This document shows, one piece after another, positions 17,011 through 24,690 of a stretch of DNA of 64,000 nt. The notes beneath the pieces are model-generated. The model was not told the origin of the DNA. It worked only from the letters and a program-made list of their open reading frames with translations, and did not search any database. The DNA is taken from positions 1-64,000 of the forward strand of contig JAJDUG010000049.1 of the NCBI GenBank assembly GCA_022826755.1, written 5' to 3'. This DNA is from Acidobacteriota bacterium (lineage in GTDB: Bacteria; Acidobacteriota; Terriglobia; Versatilivoradales; Versatilivoraceae). Position 1 is the first letter of the stretch. Every line of letters begins with the position of its first letter. The translations under genes and the position numbers were made by a program.

Positions 17011-18284
17011 GGTTCAAAACCACCGTCATCGCCAGATTGGCCCTGCGCAACCTGCGAAGACAGGCCCGGCGCAGCCTGCTGACGGCTGCCTCCATGATTG
17101 CCGGCAGCGCCCTGCTGATATTCAGCTTGATCCTGGGGGATGGGACCCACGAGCAATGGATCGACTCGGCCGTGCGCATGGCTGATGGACACCTTTCAAT
17201 CCAGTCGCCCCGATTCCAGGGCAGCCGCGCCCTGAAGGACCGCATGCCCGCCGCATCCCGGGCCTCGGTGGAGCAAGCCCTGCGTCAAGGCGGCATTCCC
17301 GGAGAGGTCCGTGCCGTGGCGCCACGGCTGGCTGTCACGGGGATGGCCAGCTCCGCGGCCGGGGCGCGGCCGGCTCGTATCCTGGGGGTCGAGCCCACCG
17401 CCGAGGCTGCCTTTTCCCTGCTGGACGAGAAAGTACGGCAGGGCCGTTACCTCCGACCCGACGACAGGCTGGCCGCCTACGTGGGAATCGGGCTTCTCGA
17501 GGCCCTCGATCTGAAGTTGGGCTCCAAGTTTGTGCTCACCGCCCAGGATGCCGGCGGGGAGATCGCCGGCCAACTGGTTCGGGTGGTGGGGACCTTCCGC
17601 ACGGGCATTCCCGAGGTGGACCGCTCGCTCCTGCATATTCCGCTCTCCACCGCCGGGGCCTGGCTGGGCTGCAGCGGCGACGTTACCTCCCTGGGGCTGC
17701 TGTTGAGCAGCAGCGAGCAGGTGCCTCAGGCTCGGCGCTCACTGCAGCAAAGACTCTCGGAAACTCGCGGGACGGAAGCGCTGGGGGCATTGAGTTGGCG
17801 GGAATCCCTGCCGGAGTTGGACGCTGCCGTGAAGATCGATGACTTTTCCAACTACCTCTTTCAGGGAATCCTCTTCAGCATCATCGCCCTGGGAATCGTC
17901 AACACGGTGCTCATGTCGGTGATGTACCGGCGGAGAGAGTTCGGCGTGCTGCAGGCCCTGGGTCTGACTCCCGGCCAATCGGCCAGCCTGGTTCTGGTGG
18001 AGGGCCTCATTCTAACCGTCCTCAGCGGGACCATCGGCATCGCCCTGGGCTTGTCGGTCACCTGGTTCCTCTGGGGAGAGGGACTCGACCTGTCCTCCAT
18101 GATGGACAATGAGTGGACGTTCTCCGGGGTGGTGATGGAGCCGGTGGTGGTGCCCCGATTTCGGGTGGCCCGGATGGTGCAGGGGCTGTCATTCATTTTC
18201 CTCATTGGCATGCTGGCCTCCCTCTACCCGGCCCTGAGAGCCATGCGCATCGACGTGGCCGAGACCATGAAGTTCGAGCGCTGA
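17007..18284 (+). CDS. FtsX/LolE-like ABC permease (second)
   Basis: 425 residues, starting MRFKTTVIARLALRNLRRQ from an ATG overlapping the previous stop. Same layout as its neighbour: TM1 (about 28-48), a large periplasmic domain, and three C-terminal TMs. The coupling loop VLMSVMYRRREFGVLQALGLTPGQ is nearly the same as in the first permease, showing the two are paralogues. Together with the ATPase at 18297 they form a type VII (mechanotransmission) ABC transporter, the class of LolCDE and MacB, which acts on the periplasmic side of the membrane. The substrate is unknown. Confidence 0.88.
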   Translation: MRFKTTVIARLALRNLRRQARRSLLTAASMIAGSALLIFSLILGDGTHEQWIDSAVRMADGHLSIQSPRFQGSRALKDRMPAASRASVEQALRQGGIPGEVRAVAPRLAVTGMASSAAGARPARILGVEPTAEAAFSLLDEKVRQGRYLRPDDRLAAYVGIGLLEALDLKLGSKFVLTAQDAGGEIAGQLVRVVGTFRTGIPEVDRSLLHIPLSTAGAWLGCSGDVTSLGLLLSSSEQVPQARRSLQQRLSETRGTEALGALSWRESLPELDAAVKIDDFSNYLFQGILFSIIALGIVNTVLMSVMYRRREFGVLQALGLTPGQSASLVLVEGLILTVLSGTIGIALGLSVTWFLWGEGLDLSSMMDNEWTFSGVVMEPVVVPRFRVARMVQGLSFIFLIGMLASLYPALRAMRIDVAETMKFER

Positions 18285-18296
18285 AGGAGCGAGATC

Positions 18297-19001
18297 GTGG
18301 GTAATCCGGCCCTGCGTACCGAAGCAGTCTGGAAGGTCTTTCATCAGGAAGCGGAAGAGGTGCGGGCCGTGCGCGGGGTCACCCTCACCATCCAGCCCGG
18401 AGAGTTCGTTGTGCTGGCCGGCCCCTCGGGATCAGGCAAGACCACCCTGCTCAACCTGATCGGGGGCTTGACCCGGCCCACCGACGGCCGGGTGTGGGTG
18501 GACGGACTGGAACTGACGCGGATGAGCAGTCGCGAGCTTGCCCGGATGCGCCTGGAGAAGCTGGGCTTCATCTTTCAGTCCTACAATCTGCTGCCGGTCC
18601 TCTCGGCCCTGGAGAACGCCGAGTTCCCGCTGCTTTTGCAGGGACTGGAACGCGGCCAAAGAGAGCATCGGGTCCGGGAACTGTTCCAGCGCACCGGACT
18701 GGCGGGACTGGAGCACCGCCGTCCCGGCAAGCTGTCGGGGGGCCAGCAGCAACGGGTGGCCGTCATTCGGGCGGTGGTGGGAGAGCCCGCCCTGGTCCTG
18801 GCGGACGAGCCCACCGCCAACCTCGACTCTGCCGCCAGCGACATCCTGCTGACGGTGATGGAGGAACTCAACCGGGACCTTGGAACCACCTTTCTCTTCG
18901 CCACCCACGACTCCCGACTGATGGAACGGTCCCGTCGCCTGATCCATCTGGTCGACGGTCAAATAGCCTCCGACCAATGGCAAGAGCCCCGGCGCGGATA
19001 A
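18297..19001 (+). CDS. LolD/MacB-type ABC ATPase
   Basis: 234 residues from GTG 18297, with AAGGAG upstream. Walker A is GPSGSGKTT (about 42-50), Q-loop FIFQSYNLLPVLSALEN, signature LSGGQQQRVAV, Walker B LVLADEPTANLD and H-loop FATHDSRL. The Q-loop and D-loop text match the LolD/MacB subfamily. It powers the two FtsX-type permeases directly upstream. The last 25 bases overlap the start of the outer-membrane protein gene, indicating tight translational coupling of the export operon. Confidence 0.92.
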   Translation: MGNPALRTEAVWKVFHQEAEEVRAVRGVTLTIQPGEFVVLAGPSGSGKTTLLNLIGGLTRPTDGRVWVDGLELTRMSSRELARMRLEKLGFIFQSYNLLPVLSALENAEFPLLLQGLERGQREHRVRELFQRTGLAGLEHRRPGKLSGGQQQRVAVIRAVVGEPALVLADEPTANLDSAASDILLTVMEELNRDLGTTFLFATHDSRLMERSRRLIHLVDGQIASDQWQEPRRG

Positions 19002-20182
19002 TCGTTTCCGCTGCATTCCTCCTGGCCATGGGGGTGAACCATGGCGGCCCCGGACCGGCAGCGGCCCAGACGCCCCTGATTCAGGGCTACTATCACAACC
19101 TCCCCTTGTGGAGCCGGGCCACCCCCACCCGTCGCGGGTTCTTCGGCGACTTCAACCGTTTTCGGCTGATGAGCGAGCCTCGCTGGGGTCCCCTTTCCCT
19201 GGAGATCGCTTACGAGCACACCCTCGGCTTGAACCGGCTGCCCACCTCCCCCGCCCTTGCGATCGCCGGCGTCCCCGAAATCAGGCCCTGGCTGGACCTC
19301 CAGTGGAACCTTTGGGAAAAAGACCATGTGAGCTGGCAACACCGCTTCGATCGCCTGAACTTTCGCTGGGCGCCCTCCGGGAATCTGGACCTGACGCTGG
19401 GGCGCCAGACCGCCTCCTGGGCGACCACGCTCTTTCTCACCCCGGCCGACCCCTTTTCCCCCTTCAATCCGGCCGACCCCTTTCGCGCCTACCGCGGAGG
19501 CATCGACGCCGCCCGACTTCAATTCCATCCGGGGCCCCTCAGCCAGGTGGAGGTCGTGGTGCGGCCCACCCGATCGGCCACCGGCAGGGAGGTCACTGCC
19601 CTGGCACGAGGTCTGACCACCTGGAAGAGCTGGGAAATTTCGGGTTGGGCCGGAGCCCTCTTCGACGAGCCTGCCGCGGCCGCGGCGGCTTCAGGTTCGC
19701 TGGGCCCGGTGGCGGTGCGCGGCGAGGCCTCGCTGCGCAGGATCCTCGGCAAAACCATGGTGAGAGGCACCCTCGGCATCGACCGCCGCCTCACCCTGTC
19801 CAACCGCGACCTCTACCTGGTGGCCGAGTACCAGCACGACGGCCTGGGCGCCGCCGGCGCCGCTGAAACCTCGTCGGTCCTGGAGTCCGAGGCCTTCACT
19901 CGGGGCGAGCTGCAGGTGCTGGGGCGCGACGAGGCCGCCGCCCAGGCTCAATATCAGCTCCATCCCCTGTGGAGCCTCTCCCTTCTCTGGTTGTGGAACC
20001 TCAACGACCGCAGTTCCCTGCTGGCCCCAAGCCTCTCCTACTCGGCCAGCAACGAGGTCACTATCACCGGCGGCGTTTTCAATGGGTTCGGCCAAGTCTC
20101 GACAGGCTCCGAGGGGCCGCCCGCCTCCGAATACGGCAGCCTCGGCACCACCGCCTACCTCTCGCTCAGCATTTTCTTCTGA
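18977..20182 (+). CDS. Outer-membrane beta-barrel protein of the Lol-like operon
   Basis: 401 residues, start ATG 18977 overlapping the ATPase gene. A signal peptide (IIVSAAFLLAMGVNHGG...AAAQ, about 8-31) precedes alternating polar/aromatic strands (LTLGRQTASWATTLFLTPADPFSPFN, LYLVAEYQHDGLG, WSLSLLWLWNL, AYLSLSIFF) and a terminal phenylalanine, the BamA-recognised end of a barrel. The segment GRQTASWATTLFLTPADPFSPF resembles the transporter/porin-like proteins often found with this type of operon. No specific family name could be assigned. It may be the cargo of the transporter or its outer-membrane exit. Confidence 0.7.
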   Translation: MARAPARIIVSAAFLLAMGVNHGGPGPAAAQTPLIQGYYHNLPLWSRATPTRRGFFGDFNRFRLMSEPRWGPLSLEIAYEHTLGLNRLPTSPALAIAGVPEIRPWLDLQWNLWEKDHVSWQHRFDRLNFRWAPSGNLDLTLGRQTASWATTLFLTPADPFSPFNPADPFRAYRGGIDAARLQFHPGPLSQVEVVVRPTRSATGREVTALARGLTTWKSWEISGWAGALFDEPAAAAAASGSLGPVAVRGEASLRRILGKTMVRGTLGIDRRLTLSNRDLYLVAEYQHDGLGAAGAAETSSVLESEAFTRGELQVLGRDEAAAQAQYQLHPLWSLSLLWLWNLNDRSSLLAPSLSYSASNEVTITGGVFNGFGQVSTGSEGPPASEYGSLGTTAYLSLSIFF

Positions 20183-20305
20183 GCCCCTGCCACCACCCTC
20201 GTCCGTGATAGACTAACCCGCACCCGGACCGCCCTCGCTCGGGGGAGGGTCTCGAGTGCCGGGGCTGCCGCATACGCCCCATCCGGAGAATTCAAAGGAG
20301 CCGCC

Positions 20306-21334
20306 ATGAAACTCGCCATGCTTCGCGGTCCCAGAGACCTGCACATCGAAGAGCACCCCCTGGATACCAGCAGCCTGAAGCCGGATGAAATCTGGATCCG
20401 CACCCGGGTGAGCGCCCTGAAGATCGGGACCGACCGAGGCAACTACGAAGGGGCCGAACACGTCCCCGGGGCCCCGGTATATCCCCGGTGGGTGGGGGAC
20501 AGCAACCTGGGAATCGTGATGGGAGTGGGCAGTGCGGTCCGTCGGGTCCAGGTCGGGGACCGGGTGGTGACCCGGCAACCCCACCAGTCGGAATACATCA
20601 CCAACGAGTCGGCCAGCCTGGTGAAGGTTCCCGAGGGCGTGGACGACGAGGACGCGGTGTGGTGTCACCTCTACGGGCTCAGCTCCCTCTGCTACCGCAA
20701 GGCCCACTTCGAGCCGGGCGAAAACGTGGCCGTGGTCGGACTGGGAGTGCTGGGCCTGGGAGCGGTGGCCCTGGGGCCGCTATTCGGTGGGCGGGTGATT
20801 GCGGTCGGCAACAGCCCCACCCGCCTGGAGATGGCCCGGCGCATGGGAGCTCACGACGGCTTCCTCTACAACGACCCGGACCTGAAAGCCAAGCTGGACG
20901 ACGCCACCGGAGGAGCCGGCATCGACCTGGTGATCCTGACAGCCAATCCCTGGCCCGCCTACCGCACCGCCCTCGAGATTGTGCGCCAGCACGGCCGAGT
21001 TTCCATCGTCAGCCTGCTGGGGCGGGGAGAAACTCCCCTGGAATTCAATCCGTTGTCCATGTCCCTGTTCTACACCCGCGGCATCACGCTGCATGCCGTT
21101 TCGGGACCAACGGGATATCTCTATCCGGACGGTAACGGCGGGCCCACCATGGAAAACCGCTTCTCCAACGATCGAGCCGCCGAACACGTTCTCTTTCTGA
21201 TGGAGACGGCCTCGCTGGAACCCAAGAAGCTGATCACTCACCGCTTCCACTACACCCGGATGGTGGAAGCCTACGAGATGATCTACCACCGGGAAAAATC
21301 CATGCTGGGTGTCCTCTTCACCTGGGAGGACTGA
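20306..21334 (+). CDS. Medium-chain (zinc-type) dehydrogenase-like protein
   Basis: 342 residues, MDR superfamily. The GroES-like N-terminal half (about 1-120) is followed by a Rossmann domain with GLGVLGLGAVAL (about 145-156) and the tail motif VSIVSLLGRG. The catalytic zinc ligands of classical alcohol dehydrogenases are not evident: the usual Cys position reads ALKIGTDRG, so it resembles the sugar- or polyol-dehydrogenase-like subgroup without structural zinc. The physiological substrate is unknown. A clear RBS (AAAGGAG) precedes ATG 20306. Directly after its stop comes a fragment of an NHL-repeat gene, so an original neighbour has been lost. Confidence 0.8.
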   Translation: MKLAMLRGPRDLHIEEHPLDTSSLKPDEIWIRTRVSALKIGTDRGNYEGAEHVPGAPVYPRWVGDSNLGIVMGVGSAVRRVQVGDRVVTRQPHQSEYITNESASLVKVPEGVDDEDAVWCHLYGLSSLCYRKAHFEPGENVAVVGLGVLGLGAVALGPLFGGRVIAVGNSPTRLEMARRMGAHDGFLYNDPDLKAKLDDATGGAGIDLVILTANPWPAYRTALEIVRQHGRVSIVSLLGRGETPLEFNPLSMSLFYTRGITLHAVSGPTGYLYPDGNGGPTMENRFSNDRAAEHVLFLMETASLEPKKLITHRFHYTRMVEAYEMIYHREKSMLGVLFTWED

Positions 21335-21340
21335 AAAAAG

Positions 21341-21445
21341 TTCTACTGGGCCCACGACGTGGCGGTGGCACCGACCGGAGAGGTTTACGTCTGCGACGTG
21401 CTGGGCCGGCGGGTCCAGAAGTTCGTGGCCGGCCCCTCCGGCTGA
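21341..21445 (+). pseudogene. 3' remnant of an NHL-repeat protein
   Basis: Thirty-four codons read FYWAHDVAVAPTGEVYVCDV then LGRRVQKFVAG and a stop. This is a typical final NHL blade (HDVAVxPxGxVYVxD...RVQKF), as in peptidyl-alpha-hydroxyglycine lyase-like and 6-bladed propeller proteins. There is no start codon and no upstream blades; the frame opens just after the stop of the dehydrogenase. It overlaps the antisense tail of the ABC ATPase gene, implying a deletion that fused the two ends. Confidence 0.7.
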
Positions 21446-22584
21446 CACAGAGAACGGCCGCTGCCCGCGTCGAACAGGTGGGCCCTGGACAGATCCAGAC
21501 TCACCCTTTCGGGCGGGGAGGCACCCGCCGCTTCAGGTCCCCAGAGCGCCAGCAGCGTATGCGAGCCGGCCTTGAGATAGAGGAGCACGCTGCTGCCCAT
21601 CGGCTCCACCACCTCCACCTCGATTTCCAACCGCACAAGACTTGAGTTCCCCTCGAGCCCGGGGCCGCCTTTGAGAACGTGTTCCGGGCGGATGCCCAGC
21701 GTGACCTGTCGGCCGCTCCAGTCCCGATGAAGGTTCAGCTCTGAGAGCGGCAGCCGCAGGCTGTGGGTTTCCAGCCAGAGTTCCCCGTCGAGGGCGGCCA
21801 CCTCCCCTTCCAGGAAGTTCATCTCCGGCGACCCCAGAAAGCCGGCCACAAACCGGTTGGCCGGCCGATTGTAGAGTTTGAGGGGAGTATCCACCTGCTG
21901 CAGGATTCCCCGGTTCATGACGGCGATGCGGTCCCCCATGGTCATGGCCTCGACCTGGTCATGGGTCACGTAGACGGTGGTCACTCCCAGCCTGCGGTGC
22001 AGCTTGACCAGCTCGGCCCGGGTGGCCACCCGCAGCTTGGCGTCCAGGTTGGAGAGGGGCTCGTCCATCAGAAACGCCTTGGGCTCGCGGACGATGGCCC
22101 TTCCGAGGGCCACCCGCTGGCGCTGCCCGCCGGAAAGCTGCTTGGGACGCCTCCCCAGCACTTCCTCAAGCTCCAGCATCCGGGCGACGGACCGGACCCG
22201 CCGATCGATGCCTTCCCGTTTCCTCATCCAGGCCCGGCGGTCGAGCAACCGAGCCAGAGGGCCGTGGGGGGGCGTCCTCAGGCGGAGGCCGAAGGCCAGG
22301 TTCTCCCGCACGTTCATATGGGGATAGAGGGCGTAGTTCTGAAACACCATGGCCACGTCCCGGTCCTTGGGAGAGAGGGTGTTCACCCGGCGCTCCCCGA
22401 TAAGGATCTCTCCCCGGGTCAGCTCTTCCAGTCCGGCAATGCAGCGCAGCACCGTGCTCTTGCCGCAGCCCGAGGGCCCGACCAGCACCAGGAACTCCCG
22501 GTCGGCGATCTCCAGGCTCAGGTCGTCCACCGCCGTCACCTCGCCAAACCGCTTGGTCAAATTTTTCAGCCTGATCTCGGCCAT
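21385..22584 (-). CDS. MalK/UgpC-type sugar ABC ATPase with added tail
   Basis: 399 residues. Walker A GPSGCGKST (about 36-44), signature LSGGQRQRVALGRAIVREP, Walker B FLMDEPLSNLDAKLR and the H-loop VYVTHDQVEAMTMGDR. The C-terminal OB-fold regulatory domains (about 240-375) mark the CUT1 carbohydrate family (MalK, UgpC, MsmX). A short insertion (PLARLLDRRAWMRKREG) lies between the Q-loop and the signature. The family normally ends near FDAGSGRSL; here about 20 residues follow that are encoded antisense to the NHL remnant. No permease or binding-protein gene lies nearby, so it may serve transporters elsewhere, as MsmX does. Confidence 0.88.
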   Translation of the reverse strand: MAEIRLKNLTKRFGEVTAVDDLSLEIADREFLVLVGPSGCGKSTVLRCIAGLEELTRGEILIGERRVNTLSPKDRDVAMVFQNYALYPHMNVRENLAFGLRLRTPPHGPLARLLDRRAWMRKREGIDRRVRSVARMLELEEVLGRRPKQLSGGQRQRVALGRAIVREPKAFLMDEPLSNLDAKLRVATRAELVKLHRRLGVTTVYVTHDQVEAMTMGDRIAVMNRGILQQVDTPLKLYNRPANRFVAGFLGSPEMNFLEGEVAALDGELWLETHSLRLPLSELNLHRDWSGRQVTLGIRPEHVLKGGPGLEGNSSLVRLEIEVEVVEPMGSSVLLYLKAGSHTLLALWGPEAAGASPPERVSLDLSRAHLFDAGSGRSLCQPEGPATNFWTRRPSTSQT

Positions 22585-22908
22585 GGGCTTATGCGCCCGT
22601 CAGGTTCTTGACGTGGTTGCAAAGCGAGCGCCACACCGGTGCTGCCACTTCGGCGCCCCGGCTTCGCGGCAGAATAGCGAAAATTCAAGGCAATGGAAAG
22701 CCGAGCCGCGGTTGCCCCCGGGCCTGTTCCGGCCCTTCGCCGCGGACCGGCTCTCAACCACCGTGGGGGTTCAAGAGCCCGGTTGACGCAACCGGAGGAG
22801 CAGGATATGTTACGGCGGCAAACCGGCCCATCGGAAACTCCGGCCGGCCCTTGACCTGCTCCTGAACGACTCCCGCCACGGGACCGCCGTGCCGGTCTGT
22901 CGAAGCTC
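22585..22908. other. Divergent intergenic region, no gene seen
   Basis: About 320 bp between the divergent ATPase and acyl-CoA ligase genes. It should contain promoters for both. I could not identify a gene, a terminator or a recognisable operator. Confidence 0.5.
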
Positions 22909-24456
22909 ATGAATCTCGCCCTCCTGTTGAGCCGTGCCGCCCGGGCACACCCGGACAAGCCAGCCCTGGTGCAGGGCAAGAGGATCCTGGATTACGGGGA
23001 ATTCAACCGGCGGGCCGGCCGATTGGCCGGGGCCTTGCAGGCCCTGGGGGTCCGGAGGGGAGATCGGGTAGCCATCCTCCAGCACAACGGACCCTCATTT
23101 CTGGAGACCCTCTTTGCCCTCTTCCGCATGGGGGCCGTGGCCGTCCCCATCAACGTCAGGCTCCATCCGCGCGAGGTTGGCTACATCCTGGAGCAGAGCC
23201 TGACCACTGCCGTGATCCACGGCGACTTTATCAATCCCCGCATTCCGCAAGCCCGCCGCGAAACCTCGGTGCGTCACTGGATCAGCACCGGCGACCTAGC
23301 TTCCGCCGACTCACTCGGCTACGAGGATCTGCTGGCCCAGGGACCCGAGCTCCCGGACGATGTCGAGCTGGAAGAGGATGCTCTGGCCTGGCTTTTCTAC
23401 ACTTCCGGCACCACCGGCAAGCCCAAGGGGGCCATGCTTTCCCATCGCAACCTGCTGGCCATGACCATGAGCTTCTTCGCCGATCACTACGTCCCCGACG
23501 AAACCGACGTGGCGCTCCATGCGGCCCCTCTCTCTCACGGCAGCGGCCTCTATGCGCTTCCCCTTGTTGCCAGAGCCGTCACCAACATCCTTCACGATTC
23601 GGTGGGCTTCAGCCCTGCCCTGGTGTTCGAGGAAATCACCCGCTGGAAGGTGACCCTCATCCCCTTTCTGGCCCCCACCCAGGTCAAGCGCCTGGCCGAG
23701 GCACCGATCGGCTCCGGCCACGACCTCTCCAGCCTGCGCGCCATTGCCTGGGGCGGCGCACCCATGTACGTGGAAGATGCTCGTCGGGCCGCCGCCCGCT
23801 TCGGCCCCATCCTGACCGAGCTGTACGGGTTGGGAGAGTCTCCCATGACCATCACCGCCCTCAGCCGGCGGGCCATGGCGGCGGAACTGGAGAAGGCGCC
23901 TCCGCTGCTGACCGCGGGATTGCCGCGCACCGACGTGGAAGTCCGCGTTGTCAATGAAGCCGGCCAACCGCTGCCCGCGGAAAGCCCCGGCGAGGTCCTG
24001 GTGCGGGGGGGCGTGGTCATGCAGGGGTACTGGAACAACCCGCGGGCCACGGCCGAGACCTTGCGCGGGGGTTGGCTCCATACCGGGGACATCGGCTACC
24101 TGGACAAACGGGGGTATCTCTTCCTGGTGGACCGCAAGAACGACATGATCCTCTCCGGGGGATCCAACATCTATCCGCGAGAGGTCGAGGAAGCCCTGAT
24201 GGAGCACCCCCAGGTGGCCGAGGTGGCCGTGTTCGGCGTACCCGATCCGGAGTGGGGGGAATCGGTGAAGGCCGCCGTCAGGCCCCGCAACCCGCAGGCT
24301 CCACCCCCGACCGAAGAGCTGATTGCCTTCTGCAGGGAGCGCATCGCCAGCTTCAAGAAGCCGCGATGGGTGGTCTTCGTGGAGGAGATCCCCAAGAACG
24401 CCTACGGAAAAACACTACGCCGGGAACTGCGGGAACGCTTCGGCTCCGCGGATTGA
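22909..24456 (+). CDS. AMP-forming acyl-CoA synthetase/ligase
   Basis: 515 residues, ANL superfamily. The P-loop is YTSGTTGKPKG (about 164-174), the A5 motif YGLGESPM, the A7 motif GWLHTGDIGYLDKRGYLFLVDRK, the hinge DMILSGGSNIYPREVEEAL and the catalytic lysine motif IPKNAYGKTLRREL (A10). All motifs are present, so it should adenylate a carboxylate and transfer it to CoA; closest in layout to long-chain or aromatic acid CoA ligases. The substrate cannot be read. It lies 230 bp upstream of hyuA on the same strand, so a functional link to the amidohydrolase pair is possible but unproven. Confidence 0.9.
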   Translation: MNLALLLSRAARAHPDKPALVQGKRILDYGEFNRRAGRLAGALQALGVRRGDRVAILQHNGPSFLETLFALFRMGAVAVPINVRLHPREVGYILEQSLTTAVIHGDFINPRIPQARRETSVRHWISTGDLASADSLGYEDLLAQGPELPDDVELEEDALAWLFYTSGTTGKPKGAMLSHRNLLAMTMSFFADHYVPDETDVALHAAPLSHGSGLYALPLVARAVTNILHDSVGFSPALVFEEITRWKVTLIPFLAPTQVKRLAEAPIGSGHDLSSLRAIAWGGAPMYVEDARRAAARFGPILTELYGLGESPMTITALSRRAMAAELEKAPPLLTAGLPRTDVEVRVVNEAGQPLPAESPGEVLVRGGVVMQGYWNNPRATAETLRGGWLHTGDIGYLDKRGYLFLVDRKNDMILSGGSNIYPREVEEALMEHPQVAEVAVFGVPDPEWGESVKAAVRPRNPQAPPPTEELIAFCRERIASFKKPRWVVFVEEIPKNAYGKTLRRELRERFGSAD

Positions 24457-24545
24457 CCGGGCCGCCGTGCCGGGCGGATCGTCCAGGGACGAAACAAAGG
24501 GAATCTTGATGGCGTATCGGGAGCCGGGAAGGGTTCCGGTTCCTT

Positions 24546-24601
24546 CATCGTTTTTCTTCGTGTGTCTTCGTGGTCCTTCATGTGTCTTCGTGGATCACTC
24601 T
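24546..24601 (+). repeat. Dispersed repeat family A, variant copy
   Basis: Four CTTCGTG/CTTCATG units followed by GATCACTCTTTTTC lie in the 234-bp gap before hyuA. The layout (CCTTCGTGGATGACTC then T-rich tail) is shared with 55340-55392. No gene is visible in this gap. Confidence 0.5.
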
Positions 24602-24690
24602 TTTTCTCTGTTGTTTCAGGCAACGCAAGTGCGCATTTGTCACCGTCAGGGGGAGAATCAAGGCATGGAATGCGGTTGCGGGAGTCCGGC

